The notes beneath the pieces are model-generated. The model saw only the letters and a list, made by a program, of their open reading frames with translations, was not told where the DNA came from and did not search any database. A program made the position numbers and the translations under genes. This document shows positions 12,195-23,768 of a stretch of 64,000 nucleotides of DNA, piece after piece; the first letter of the stretch is position 1, and the number at the start of each line of letters is the position of its first letter. Source of the stretch: Hydractinia symbiolongicarpus (taxonomy: Eukaryota > Cnidaria > Hydrozoa > Anthoathecata > Hydractiniidae); NCBI RefSeq assembly GCF_029227915.1, contig NC_079881.1:32649501-32713500 (forward strand). Reading direction: 5' to 3'.

Positions 12195-12530
12195 GGTTTT
12201 CAACATAATATCTTAGATGAACATATTTAAGATGCGTTGTTTCTGACATTGTTATTATCAGTGTTGTGGCTGTCGGTGTTGTTACTGTCAGTTTATGGGT
12301 TTGGTGTTGTAGTATCGATGTTGTGAGTGTCGTTGTTTTAACTTTTTATCAACTAGACTTACACCTTGCAAGCTTTTTTATGTTGTGTAAGATTTGTGTG
12401 GAGGATTTAATACGATTTGACATTTGACATTTTGTGTAAGATTTTGAAAACATTTTTTTGTATATGCACTGCTGCGTGGGTAACTAGGGACCACCTAGGA
12501 CCAATTTGGGTCCCAGGTGAATCTTTCTTT
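12195..12530 (+). repeat. Helitron-derived non-coding sequence
   Basis: 12,195-12,445 is clearly related to the reverse complement of 58,745-58,990 inside the minus-strand non-autonomous Helitron (shared runs such as ATTTGACATTTGA). 12,480-12,510 (GTAACTAGGGACCACCT ... CCAATTTGGGT) matches the interior of the short Helitron at about 30,810-30,840. It therefore belongs to the same Helitron family, probably as the 5' flank of the Rep ORF that follows. No 5' TC terminus could be located. Confidence 0.55.
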
Positions 12531-13038
12531 TCACTATTTTCCCCATTATTTTACATTACATCCCTTGCCTTGCGGTGTTTTTTACATTCTTCAGGTTACC
12601 TGTCAAACGTTTTTTATAACAAACTTCTTGCATTCCAGTCTTCAGGTTTCTCATAAATTTTATAGAAATTATTCCAAAATTCTGTTGACCCTAGGCTCAA
12701 TTTTATACCTTAAAAATGTTTCTTATAAAGGAAAAGCATGTAGCCATATTAAGATCTGAGGAGGAGAAAAAGGAGACCAATTTTCACTTGCCCAATGTTT
12801 GGTTTGGTTGCTTGCAGAGTTACATCTTTCTTTTGATTACCCCTTCATTTATTATATAAAGTTTATTCCCTTGGGGAAACGTTTCCCAATTTGCACTACT
12901 GTATTAGCTAATAACTAACTAACTAGCTATGTTTAGTTTAGTAAATGAAATTTTAGCTGCCTTATTTCTTATTTATTTTTTAGAATTTGTGGTTCCTACT
13001 AGCTAGCTAGCTAGCTAGGTTGTGTATTTTTCTCTATA

Positions 13039-14571
13039 ATGTCTAACCCATTAGAGAGCAGTAACAGTAACAACCCTGTACGTGGTTTTAGGCTTTTTAA
13101 TAATGCTGGCAGGTTTGTGTTGCAACGCCCTGAAAATAGTCAAAGTTTAGTAAGTATCATTATGGGCCAGCAGATGTCAGATACTCCTCAACATGTTGAA
13201 CTGCCACATGAAGTTCAGGTGAATGTCATACCACGTGCATCAATTTTTGATGATGTGTCTTTAGCTAGGCATAGACATGCACAATGTGTTGCATCTGTGC
13301 GTATTGCTGAAAGTAATGAGCAGTCTGCCAATAGACGTGCTCAGGATGCTGAACGACATGATGTTTCATGTCAAGGAGAAAATGGTGAGCAGGCTGTCAA
13401 TAGACGACGTCGAAATGCTGAGAGGCATGTTGTTCGACAAAGGCAAAATGTTGAACAGGTAGTAAATAGACGTCAGGCAGATATCCAAAGGCATGCTGCT
13501 GTTCGTGCTCGCCGAAATGCACCATATTATAACATTGCACGTCAAAATATATTGCCTAATTTATATTTTTTAGGTGCTATGGACAAAGAGTGTGAGTATT
13601 GTCAAGCTTTAAAGTTTGAAAATGAAAATTGTTTTAAATGTTGTCACACTGGTAAAATTGCATTAGATAATTTGTCTCCTTACCCTCAGCAGCTTAGGGA
13701 TTTATTAACAAATACAGATACTGTTCAGGCAAAAAACTTTCAGGCAAATATACGTAAGTATAATAGTGCCGTTGCATTTGCTTCTTTTGGAGCAAACCTT
13801 CGCCCCCCACCTGGCCGAGGACCACCATGCTTTCGTATCTGTAGTCAAATATGGCATCGTGTTGGGGGCCTTCACCTTCCTGAAGGACAAACCCCTGTTT
13901 TCAACCAACTTTATATTTATGAAGCAGGTAGGGCACTCAACGAAAGAATGGCACGCCAAGAAAATAATGGCTGTCGTGAAGATGTGATGCAAACTGTTCA
14001 AGATGTCATGGACAGAGTAAGCCCGTTTGCTGCAGCCTATAGGTATATGGCTGAAGTTGAAGCTGAAGAATTAAATCAGGCAGCAGCACAAAACCGTGGT
14101 CCATCTGAAGTACGTATGTACTTGAGAGTTGGCAATGACCGAAGGCGCTACAACTTGCCACATCATGATGAAGTTGCAGCAGTATTTGTTGGCCAAGATG
14201 GAGCACCTCCTGGAAACAGGGATGTTGTTATCTATCCGCGTGGAGGTGATTTACAGAATATTTCCACAATGTCTGCAAACTTGGAGCCAATGGTGTATCC
14301 TCTTTTTTTTCCAAGGGGTGAACCAGGTTGGCATAATAGGATACCTCATGTTGCTGTACGTGCAACCCGTACTCGCAACACTACTACAATGTTGCAGTAT
14401 TATACTTACCGTTTAGCTGCTCGGGAGTATTTCAGCCCGATTCATTATGGTAAGAAATTGTTTCAGCAGTATTGTGTTGATTCTTATGTTAAAGTTGAAG
14501 GTAATAATTTAAATTACATTCGAGCAAATAAAAGTACTGGGACAAATATCAATTTTATAAAACTTATATAA
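13039..14571 (+). CDS. Helitron Rep protein, truncated (N-terminal region only)
   Basis: The 510-codon frame encodes the N-terminal part of a canonical Helitron replication protein. Residues about 80-165 are Arg-rich repeats (NRRxxxxERH). Then comes ECEYCQALKFENENCFKCC, a Cys cluster, followed by RPPPGRGPPCFRICSQIWH, GGLHLPEGQTPVFNQLYIY and PLFFPRGEPGWH, all characteristic of the Helitron-like N domain. It ends at about 14,529, just before the HUH nuclease, where it stops matching its sister at 17.7-22.3 kb. No nuclease or helicase follows, so an internal deletion has removed about 3 kb. The ATG at 13,039 is supported by alignment to the sister copy, which has lost this ATG. A cargo exon begins only about 60 bp after the break. 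Confidence 0.8.
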   Translation: MSNPLESSNSNNPVRGFRLFNNAGRFVLQRPENSQSLVSIIMGQQMSDTPQHVELPHEVQVNVIPRASIFDDVSLARHRHAQCVASVRIAESNEQSANRRAQDAERHDVSCQGENGEQAVNRRRRNAERHVVRQRQNVEQVVNRRQADIQRHAAVRARRNAPYYNIARQNILPNLYFLGAMDKECEYCQALKFENENCFKCCHTGKIALDNLSPYPQQLRDLLTNTDTVQAKNFQANIRKYNSAVAFASFGANLRPPPGRGPPCFRICSQIWHRVGGLHLPEGQTPVFNQLYIYEAGRALNERMARQENNGCREDVMQTVQDVMDRVSPFAAAYRYMAEVEAEELNQAAAQNRGPSEVRMYLRVGNDRRRYNLPHHDEVAAVFVGQDGAPPGNRDVVIYPRGGDLQNISTMSANLEPMVYPLFFPRGEPGWHNRIPHVAVRATRTRNTTTMLQYYTYRLAAREYFSPIHYGKKLFQQYCVDSYVKVEGNNLNYIRANKSTGTNINFIKLI

Positions 14572-14588
14572 TTTCCCTTCTTAATTAG

Positions 14589-14992
14589 GTACTGATATTG
14601 TGAAGGATGCCACAAACAAAGGTAAAGATGTATAAAGCATTTTTTCCAGTACCTTAACTTCTTTCTTTTTCAACTTCTTCTTACTTTTTAAATTTTACCG
14701 GTACATTTTAAAAAACATGATTTCTCTTAGTAATTAGGTAACGATATTAAAAATGATACTAACTTTATCTTTCTTTTTAGAGTTGACGTTTGCGGCTTAT
14801 TTAGCATATAGAAAGGAGAATCCTGGCCCTCGGTCAAGAAACTCTTTCCAATGGTGGGTACGACACGGGGGTCAGGATTCTGCCACATTCCAATGGCGAA
14901 AATTCAAAAAAGATAAAAAAAATAAAAAAAACCAAAATAAACATACGCACCTCAATGCGAAATATATTAATTGTAACATTCACATGCATTAA
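14589..14992 (+). CDS. Helitron cargo gene, copy 1 (PGPxS/GGQD protein, partial)
   Basis: Two exon-like segments with good splice signals are visible. The first, 14,589-14,621, follows TTAATTAG and precedes GTAAAG; it reads TDIVKDATNK. The second, 14,781-14,992, follows TTCTTTTTAG. Both fit phase-1 introns. The last exon encodes AYLAYRKENPGPRS, then WWVRHGGQDSATFQWR and a Lys-rich tail (KKDKKNKKNQNK). It is homologous to the cargo gene at 28,650-29,444: about 15 of 34 core positions are identical, including YR, E, PGP, S, F, W, GGQD, F and WR. A diverged duplicate of the short exon (GTAACGATATTAAAAATG) lies at about 14,738. I do not recognise the family. No 5' exon with an ATG is evident here. 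Confidence 0.55.
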
Positions 14993-15819
14993 ATTTCGTA
15001 CATACTCTATTTATTTATTTATTAATTTATTGATTATTTATTTATTAATTTATTGTTTAATAGTTATTTATTTTAACTTAATTAAATTGTTTTATTGCCT
15101 ATAAGACATTTTATTCTATGTTTGCTTTCTAATTCTAAGACTACGCATTTTTTGTTCCGGGTGCTGAAGGTAGTTTCGAAAGAGGTTAACAATTAGCAGT
15201 TTGTTTGTTTTCAATAAATTCTTATTTTTACAAATCAAATAATGGTATTATTTATATTTCATTAATTTCTTAAAACGGTTGATATTATTGAACGCCTGCA
15301 TACGTTTTTGAAGAAAGAATGTAATAAGCACAAACGAATAAAGCAGTGTTTAGGAAGACGCGTTAGTCAAAAAAAACAAAAAACATTTCTGTTCATCACG
15401 TGTTAAGAAATATACGTTATCATATTCGAACGTGTGTTTATTTACTATTATTAAGACATTTTTACCAAAGTTATTTTTGCAACTACAATTTTTTCATCCA
15501 AACTGAGGAACTTTTGTTTTTTGATTGAAATCTCTAATGATTAGATGTGTAATTTTTGTTGGCGTTTGCAAATGAAATTGACGTCTGATGTGAATATAAA
15601 ATGTTATTGCCAAAAACATTCATTATTCATGCATTAGCTGAAACTTACATAAATATTTCGTTTAAGAATATAGCTCTATAAATATGCTAATCTTGAACTG
15701 AAAGTCAAGACACATGTTCAAAGAGATTTTAAGTTCCAATATTCCGTCACAAGTGTACTAATGTTGACTAATATATACTTTTGCAAAAGTTTATGCAACA
15801 TGTCTTTTTTTTTCGTTTT
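14993..15819. other. No gene; AT-rich spacer in Helitron copy 1
   Basis: A TTTATTTATTAATTTATTG tract at 15,010-15,080 and otherwise featureless AT-rich sequence. The stretch lies between the cargo exon and the hairpin module, as the 600-bp spacer does in the other Helitron copy. Confidence 0.5.
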
Positions 15820-15820
15820 A

Positions 15821-15925
15821 GGTTGAAGCGCAAAGCCCCATGACTTGCCTTCCCGTGGCGCGCTTTGTTAAGTGACTTTTCTTTTTTATGGAGATAAATC
15901 ACAAACTGAAAGTCAGGGCATGGCA
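15821..15925 (+). other. Hairpin module A (conserved in three copies)
   Basis: After a poly-T tract and TTTTAG comes a segment with an outer stem AAGCGC (15,826) / GCGCTT (15,860) and an inner stem CCATG/CGTGG, then GTTAAGTGA and, about 25 bp on, AACTGAAAGTCAGGG. The same module occurs at 30,044 and, diverged, at 28,285. It could be a structured RNA or DNA element or a small terminal exon. This copy has one extra C compared with copy B, which would break the reading frame. Confidence 0.5.
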
Positions 15926-15979
15926 TCTTATACATCATAAAATTTCGAAGATAAGTTGTTCAATATATTTTTAATAACT

Positions 15980-16453
15980 ATATTATTAATATGAAGGTTC
16001 TGTCTGTCTACCTGTCTGTTTTGCAAAGTCGATTATATAAATTTTCTTGATCAGCGTTTTAAGACCTAAACGATAGCAGGAACTTTGCTAAGGTTTGCAT
16101 AATTTTAAAAATCTGATATCATCTGAGGCCTTTGTCAAAAGCACATGAATCTATACATTATTTTGATCAGCATTTCTTACTCCAGACAATAGAAGCAACG
16201 GGTAAACCACTTTCTAAATATTTAGAAATAGCAAAATTTTAAACCCTTATATCTTATTAACCGCTCATCAAAACCACATGTTTATTATACATTTTCTTAA
16301 TCAACAGTTTAAGTTCTACATAATAGAGGCAACGTAAAAAACAAGGTTCTAATTTTTTTTTTTGATACTTGCAGACTTCATCAAAATTCAAATGATTGTT
16401 TTCTTTTCCATTTATTTTTTTTTCTGCCTAAGTGGATTTTTCCACGGGCCTAA
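15980..16453 (+). mobile_element. Non-autonomous Helitron, 3' end interrupted
   Basis: The 5' part (TTCTGTCTGTCTACCTGTC at about 16,005) and the 3' part (CTGCCTAAGTGG ... TTTTTCCACGGGCCTAA) match the complete short Helitron at 30,568-31,141. The 3' hairpin GTGGA/TCCAC is present at about 16,432-16,445, but the terminal CGACTAG is missing. Instead the 5' end of another Helitron (TCTCTTATAATAATACGG) begins at 16,454, exactly between A and T as Helitron insertion predicts. Confidence 0.6.
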
Positions 16454-17695
16454 TCTCTTATAATAATACGGAAGTGTGTCCGTCTGTCTGTGGACAGGCA
16501 AAGTTGATGTGGTCATTTTCCTTTGAAGTTAGCCGAAAATACATATCTCTTTTGCCGATAAAAGCCGCGACATTTTGTTTGTTTACATTTTAAATCATGT
16601 GATCAAAATAAATCAATTTCATTTGTTAAATAAAATCACGTGATCAAAATAAATAAATTTCATTTGCCGAAAAATGCAAGTTTCCCTTGACGATCAAACC
16701 AGCCAGTAAATTTTTTTTTCAGATTTAGAAAGGGAAATGAAGTAGGTTGCTTTTACAACATTCAGTTGCAAGTTTTGGTTTAAGCGTAAAAGAAGTTTTA
16801 AGCTAGCTTACGTACAGTGAAAAAGAAATTATTATACATATTTAGTAAGTCACCTAATTTCTTTACTACTTATTACGACTAAGGAGTATATATATCCAGC
16901 TAGAGATTTTTTTTGTCAAGAATAAAACACGACGATTTACAACAGAGTTTATTTTTGGTTGACAATAAGACGACGACCGAGCTACAACAAAGTAAGAAAA
17001 GAGTACAAAAAAGTAAGAAATTTCAAATTTATCTTTGTTAAGCTTTTAAAGGGTAGCTATTTTTATTTTCATTCATCCAGCTACATCTTACTGTCCTATA
17101 TATCACACTTTAAGTTGTCAAGCAGACTCGCATTTTCCATAAAAAAGACACTTGAAAACCTCAAGTTTTTTATTTTACTGCGTTTTTTATAACAATAAAC
17201 TACCATGTTTGTTTACTTTTTTTTGCATAATTAATGTATACCTTGGTGCGTAACTAATGTGTTTGTCCTAAAATTCAAAATGCTACACAAAGCTGTTAGC
17301 TGGCTACCAAACAAATCTGCTGACCAAACGGAAAGCTTGGTTTGTTGAACTCACTTATATTGCTATTTTTTCTCCTTATATATATATATATATATTATGT
17401 GTGTGTTTTACTACAAATAGCTATATACCTACCTAAGCCTCCCCAGTTTAACTATATTTAACTGGGTGTCTTAGCTTATCTCTATCCACATCTTTAAGAC
17501 TCTATCCCTACCTTAGTAGTCAAACTTCTCTTCTTTTTTGAATACAAATTATAATGACAAAATAATTTACAGTATAATTTTCTGTAAACTTTAGCTACAA
17601 GAAAAGGGCCACATGCAATTCAATGTTTTTGTTTGTATTGATAATTTCTCAATATTTTAATTTAAATGTAAAAGGGGACATTTTGCAAGGAGTAA

Positions 17696-20642
17696 AAGTA
17701 ACAGTAACAACTGTGTACGTGGTTTTAGGCTTTTCAATAATGCAGGTAGGTTTGTGTTTCAGCGCCCAGAAAATAATCAAAGGTTAATAGGTCTCATTAT
17801 GGGTCAGATACCAGATCTTCCTCAACATATTGAACTGCCACAGGTAAATGTCATACCACGTACATCAATGATTGATGATGTGTCTTTAGCTAGGCGTGGA
17901 CATGCACAATATGTTGCGTCTTTACGCCATTCCGAAACAGTTAATCAAGTTAACAATAGGAATCAGAGTGATTCAGTTAGGCAAGCAGCAAGTCGTAGTG
18001 CTGAATGTAATGAGCAGACTTCCAATAGACGTGCACGTGATGCTGAAAGACATACTATCGCACGTCAAGCACATAATGATCAGGCTACCAATAGACGTGC
18101 TCGGGATGCTACAAGGCAAACTATTGCTCGACAAAGGCAAAGCGTTTCGCAGGTTGCAAATAGAAGACGAGCAAATGCACAATGAAACGTTGCTATTCGT
18201 GCTCGCAGAAATGCCCCATACTATAATGTTGCACGTCAACATGTTTTGCCTAATGTTTATTATTTAGGTGTTATGGATAAAAATTGTGAGTATTGTCAAG
18301 CTATAAAGTTTGAAAATGAAGAGTGTTTCAAATGCTGCCATAATGGTAAAGTTGCACTTGATAATTTGTCACCATACCCTGAACAGCTAAGGAACTGTTA
18401 ACAAATAATGATACTGCTCAGGCACGGAACTTTCAAATGAATATACGTAAGTATAATAGTGCAGTTTCGTTTGCTTCCTTTGGAGCAAAATATTTGACCT
18501 CCCCCTGGCCGTGGGCCACCATGCTTTCGTATCTGCGGTCAAATATGGCATCGTGTTGGGGATCTTCACCCTCCTGAGGGACAAACTCCTGTTTTTAACC
18601 AACTTTATATTTATGAAGCAGGTAGAGCACTCAATGAGAGAATGGCACGTCCTGAAAATAATGGCTGTAGAGAACACGTGATGCAAACTGTTCAGGATAT
18701 AATGAACAGAGTTAGTCCTTTTGCTGCTGCATACAGGTACATGGCTGAAGTTGAAGCTGATGAAATAGTTCAGGCAGCAGCTGAAAACCGTGTTCCATCA
18801 GAAGTACGCATGTGCATGAGAGTTGGCAGTGATCGAAGGCGATATAACTTGCCACATTATGACGAAGTAGCTGCAGTTTTTGTTGGCCAAGATGGAGCTC
18901 CTCCTGGAAACAGGGATATTGTTACCTACCCACGTGGAGGCAATTTGCGAAATATTTCTACGTTATCTGCAAATTTAGAGCCGATGGTTTATCCTCTATT
19001 TTTTCCAAGGGGTGAACCAGGTTGGTATTATGGGATACCCCATGTTGCCGAACGTGCAACCCGTACTCGAAATGCTACTACAATGTTGCAGTATTATACT
19101 TACCGTGTAGCTGTTCGGGAAAATTTTAGCCCGATTCATTATGGTAAGAAATTATTTCAACAGTATTGTGTGGATTCTTATGTTAAAGTTGAGGGTAACA
19201 ACTTAAATTACATTCGTGCGAATCAAACAAACCTGCGTGTTGACAGTTATGAAGGTTTAGCTGACCACTTGAATGCACGAGCTGAAGAGCGAGACCTTCA
19301 ACCAGGACGTATTGTTGTCCTTCCTTCAAGTTTTCAAGGAAGTCCACGTGCCATGGCTCAAAACTATCAAGATGCTATGGCTGTCATTGGTAAATTTGAA
19401 AAACCAGATTGTTTCCGACTTTTACATGCAATCCAAAATGGCGTGAGAATACAGAAAATTTGTTTGCAGGCCAACGTGCACATGATCGGCCTGATTTAGT
19501 TTCTCGAGTTTTTAAATTGAAACTAAATGAACTCCTAAAAGATGTTACTGAAAGGGGTGTTTTAGGTAAAACTGTATCACATGTTTATGTTATAGAATTT
19601 CAAAAGAGGGGTTTACCTCATTGTCATTTGTTACTTCATTTAGATCCCAATGATAAACTTCGGGATGCAGATGACATAGACAGTGTTATTTCAGCCGAAA
19701 TTCCTAATCAACAGGAACAACCTGAGCTGTTTGAAATTATTCGGTCGTGTATGATTCATGGACCATGTGGCTATCTGAATCCTAATTCTAGGTGTATGGA
19801 GGATGGTGTTTGCACAAAAAACTTTCCGAAAATTTTTTTAGGGTCTACCGTTGCAGACGTTGATGGATATCCATTGTATAGACGTCGTAATAATGGAATA
19901 CATATCAATGTCAATAATGTTGATGTAGATAATCGATGGGTTGTTCCCTACAATCCATGGCTCTCCAAGAAATACAATGCACATATAAACTTAGAGGCTT
20001 GCATGTCTGTTAAATCTGTTAAATACCTTTATAAATATATTTATAAGGGTCATGATTGTGCCAACATTGAGATCAATGAACGTATTGATCACGATGAGGT
20101 ACAGACGTTTTTAGACGCTAGGTATGTCAGTGCGCCAGAAGCAATATGGCGCCTTTTTGAATTTAAAATGCATCAGCAATCTCATGTTGTCCATAGACTG
20201 CCAGTGCACTTGCCTAATAATCATATTGTTTATTTTCAGCCAGACCAGGTTGAAGAAGCTGTGAACAGAGCTGCAAATCAAGCCACTAAATTAACAGCTT
20301 GGTTTGTGCTAAATGGAGAGAATCACAATGCTCGCCAATATTTGTATCCAGACATTCCTCTTCATTTCGTTTTCAATAACGACAGGAAAATTTGGACACC
20401 AAAGCGAAACTTTAACCTTAAAATTGTCTCTAGAATGTATAGTGTGAGTCCTCGCGCAGGTGAGCTTTTTTATTTATATACGTATGCTATTATTACATAC
20501 GTGTGGTGCAACATCTTATGAAGATTTAAGAACTGTGGATGGTAATGTCGCTGAGACATTTCGTGAAACCTGTTTATTGCGTGGACTACTGCAAGATGAT
20601 ACCGAATGGAACAATACTTTGAAGGAGGCTGTCAACTTTTAG
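17696..20642 (+). pseudogene. Helitron Rep nuclease, broken
   Basis: Aligned with the 13,039 copy this encodes the Helitron N domain and goes on into the nuclease. The HUH motif FQKRGLPHCHLLLHL is at about 19,600-19,640. The catalytic tyrosine motif KYLYKYIYKGHD is at about 20,021-20,057 with both Tyr residues kept. TFTCNPKWRE and WVVPYNPWLSKKYNAHINLE are also typical. Lesions: the start codon region is changed (about 17,690), TGA for Arg at 18,182, frameshifts near 18,395, 18,490, 19,409 (one T lost in TTTG) and 20,475, and TAG at 20,640 before the helicase. The catalytic residues are intact, so decay is fairly recent. Confidence 0.85.
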
Positions 20643-22328
20643 ATGCCTCGGCAATTAAGACAATTGTTTGAAATAATACTTATCCACTGTGAACCTTCTG
20701 ATCCTTTTACTTTGTGGACAAGGTACAAGGGTTCTATGTGTGAGGATTATCTTCGCCAAATGAACGAGGATCAAGCTGAGTACAGGGTGCTTCAAGATAT
20801 TCATTCTGTACTTAGACAATCTGGTAAATCTCTTACTGATTTTAATCTTCCAAGTTTAGATGAAATACCTCCAGCTGAAAACATTGATGTAGCTTTGGAG
20901 GCTGAAAGAGCTTCTCAACTGAGGGCTCAACTTACTGAAGAACAGACAGCACTGGCTGATGCAGTTATAGAAGCGGTTTTAAATGTTGCTAACAATACAG
21001 CCCAAAATAACCGTTTGTTTTATTTAGAGGGTGCTGGTGGCAGTGGTAAAACCTTTACTTATAATTACCTTATTTCCGAAATTTCAGGTAGAGGTTTTCA
21101 AGCTGGAACTGCTGCATTTACTGGTATAGCAGCAACTCTTTTAAAAAACGGTACCACTATACATAAGTTATTTCAGTTACCAGTTCCTATTTTGGAAAAC
21201 AGTACATGCAGAACTCCGGTGTCTGCTTATGCTGTTGAGCTACGGCAAAAAAATCTCTTTTTACTTGATGAATCTTCCATGATTCCCAAGCATGCTTTCC
21301 ATGCAATAGATCGTCTTCTTCGAGACATTTGCAATAGCGAACTTCCATTTGGAGGTAAAGTTGTTCTTTTAGGTGGTGATTTTTCACAATTATTGCCTGT
21401 TGTCAGAAAAGGAAAACCAACTGAAATTGTTGACATGTGCCTAAAAAGTTCTCCACTATGGCACTTGGTTACAGAATTTAAATTAACTCACAACATGAGA
21501 ACGAGGCCAGGAGAACAAGAATTTGCTGCATGGCTTCTGCAACTTGGAAAAGGTGTTTTACCAGTTCGGGAACAACCACCGTTTCAAGGTGCAATTGAAG
21601 TGCCATCCAATTGTGTGTTACAACAAAATCAATGTATTGTTAATACTTTGTTTAGGGATTTTCACCCAGAAAATATGGCATCATCTGTAATACTAACACC
21701 TACAAATGATGATTCACTTATAATTAATGATCAGGTGTTGGAGTTGTTGCCGGGTGAAGAAAAAATTTATTTTAGTGCAGATGATGTTGTGTGTGATGAT
21801 GAGGAGGAACGGAATCAATATCCGGTGGAATTTTTAAATAGTATCACACCTTCAGGTATGCCTCCTCATTGTCTTAAATTAAAATCGGGTGCCATTGTTA
21901 TGTTATTAAGAAACATAAACATAAATAAAGGCTTATGTAATGGCACTCGCCTAACTGTAAGATATCTTTACGACAACTGTGTCGATGCTAAAGTACTCAC
22001 TGGCAATGCTATTGGAGATAGGGTACTTATTCCAAGGGTGCAACTTGCACCTTCGGATACAGGTATGCCTTTTGTTTTGCGTCGCAGACAGCTTCCACTA
22101 AGGCTTTCTTATGCTATGACAATAAACAAGGCACAAGGTCAAACCTTTGAAAAGGTTGGTATATTGTTGCGCAGGCCTTGTTTTTCTCATGGTCAGTTGT
22201 ATGTTGCTTTTTCTAGAGCAAGGGCATTTGATGATGTTAGAGTAAGTATTGTTCCCCCATCCAAGCAAGGGTTTTTTAATGGGAAATGTTACTCTCAAAA
22301 TATTGTTTACCGTCAAGTTCTCACATAA
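20643..22328 (+). CDS. Helitron helicase (Pif1-like), intact reading frame
   Basis: The 561-codon frame is the C-terminal half of the Helitron RepHel protein. Walker A is EGAGGSGKTFTYNYL (about residues 130-144). TAAFTGIAATLL is motif Ia, LFLLDESSMI Walker B, VVLLGGDFSQLLPVV motif III and MTINKAQGQTFEKVG motif V. Motif VI is LYVAFSRARAFDDVRV near the C-terminus. All helicase motifs look competent. In an intact element it would be fused to Rep; here a TAG just upstream (20,640-20,642) separates them, so the ATG at 20,643 is only the first Met after that stop. The protein unwinds DNA during rolling-circle transposition in the nucleus. Confidence 0.85.
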   Translation: MPRQLRQLFEIILIHCEPSDPFTLWTRYKGSMCEDYLRQMNEDQAEYRVLQDIHSVLRQSGKSLTDFNLPSLDEIPPAENIDVALEAERASQLRAQLTEEQTALADAVIEAVLNVANNTAQNNRLFYLEGAGGSGKTFTYNYLISEISGRGFQAGTAAFTGIAATLLKNGTTIHKLFQLPVPILENSTCRTPVSAYAVELRQKNLFLLDESSMIPKHAFHAIDRLLRDICNSELPFGGKVVLLGGDFSQLLPVVRKGKPTEIVDMCLKSSPLWHLVTEFKLTHNMRTRPGEQEFAAWLLQLGKGVLPVREQPPFQGAIEVPSNCVLQQNQCIVNTLFRDFHPENMASSVILTPTNDDSLIINDQVLELLPGEEKIYFSADDVVCDDEEERNQYPVEFLNSITPSGMPPHCLKLKSGAIVMLLRNININKGLCNGTRLTVRYLYDNCVDAKVLTGNAIGDRVLIPRVQLAPSDTGMPFVLRRRQLPLRLSYAMTINKAQGQTFEKVGILLRRPCFSHGQLYVAFSRARAFDDVRVSIVPPSKQGFFNGKCYSQNIVYRQVLT

Positions 22329-22370
22329 ATAATATTTAAAATTACCAGAATCACAAGTTCTCACATAATT

Positions 22371-22658
22371 CTGTTAATTTTGAATATTGTTAAAAAGTTC
22401 ATTTTAAAGACACTAATGTTACATACCTACAGTTGGTTATCATTTTTTTACTGATAGCGTATGTATAACTGTTAAGGTGATGTCTCATTAAATGAACTAG
22501 GAGTACTTATGATTCTGTTACTTTTAAATATTATCAAAAAGTTCATTTAAAGACACTAATGTCTCATACCTACAGTTGGTTATCATTTTTTTACTGATAG
22601 CGTATGTATAACTGTTAAGGTGATGTCTCATTAAATAAACTAGAAGTACTTATTTAAA
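22371..22658. repeat. Two-copy tandem duplication, period 144 bp
   Basis: 22,371-22,514 and 22,515-22,658 are near-identical copies (shared runs include CATACCTACAGTTGGTTATC and ACTGTTAAGGTGATGTC). The duplication lies just downstream of the helicase stop and has no coding content. The stretch up to 23,030 is otherwise plain AT-rich sequence. Confidence 0.85.
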
Positions 22659-23768
22659 CGTAGAATCTTTAGAGAAACAAAATTCAGCAATTTCCAGATT
22701 TTAGGCTAAATTGCAAAAGTTATTTCAATCTTTATATTTTTAATTACTCATTACCTGCATTCTTTCAATAACATAATATTTAATTTTTTGGCATTGCTAA
22801 TGCAACTTTTCATTTCGTGCATGTTCATAATAGCCTTAACTTAAATTCTAAATAACAGACTCTGTAAATACTCCATCGTAATGGTTTTATGATAACCTCC
22901 CAAATGAAAATCTCGCACAATTTAAAGGTAATTATTTAACCTTAATTTTTTTTGACCATTTTTTTAAATACATCTTAACGTTTTGTTTTTAGGTGATGTA
23001 CAAAATTGCTCTATTAATTACAATCCTTAAAGGTAGTGGCTGCTACAAAATTTAAAGTTAGTTTACATAAAGAAAACATGTTATTATTAACGAATTTCAG
23101 GTTAAAATTTAATAAATACAAAGTACCAGTGCAATGTTGTTCTTTTAAATTTGAGAGTTTCCTCCTCGTGTAGCTACATTAGTTCGCCATATTGTAAACA
23201 CGACCGCGCATGAATGCGAGGCTTTTCTAATATGTCCCCGCCTACGTCAGTGTCCAGGTTCAAAATCGGGACCGAAAACATGGGGAATGTATGAAGAACA
23301 AATTTAATTTGTAATGCCGAAGATTTAAAAATTAACCCCCGGCTACGAGCCAGACGCTTTCGAATAAAAAATGTATCGTCTGCGATAAGTATTTTTGGAT
23401 CGTGAAAGGCTATTGACAGACTGCAAAAATAGAAATCACAAATTAATAACATGAATCCTTAAATTTATTTAACGGAAATAAGTAAATTTATCTGTCAAAG
23501 TATGTAATGTAATGTCATACATAAACAAGCAATAGAATAATTTTATTTTTATTTTTTCTTAAACATTTTTGAATGCCGTGGGTTTTAAACAATGCGAAAC
23601 GTTGAAGATTATGCTAGTATGAACACACACTTTAAGCACAGACCAAACATCTATCCGGTCGGGACGGAACTGTTATAAAAAACACTAAAAAAAACGTGGA
23701 TACGAAGTTGCTAGACAGTTTATCATAAGCAAAGATATGTCCCAAAATTATCAGTTTAAGAACGAACA

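Noticed and set aside
13705-14416. Overlapping ORFs on other frames in the Helitron Rep (similar ones at 17,896-18,686 and 21,187-22,364)
   Set aside because: Shadows of the Rep and helicase frames with no domain signals of their own.
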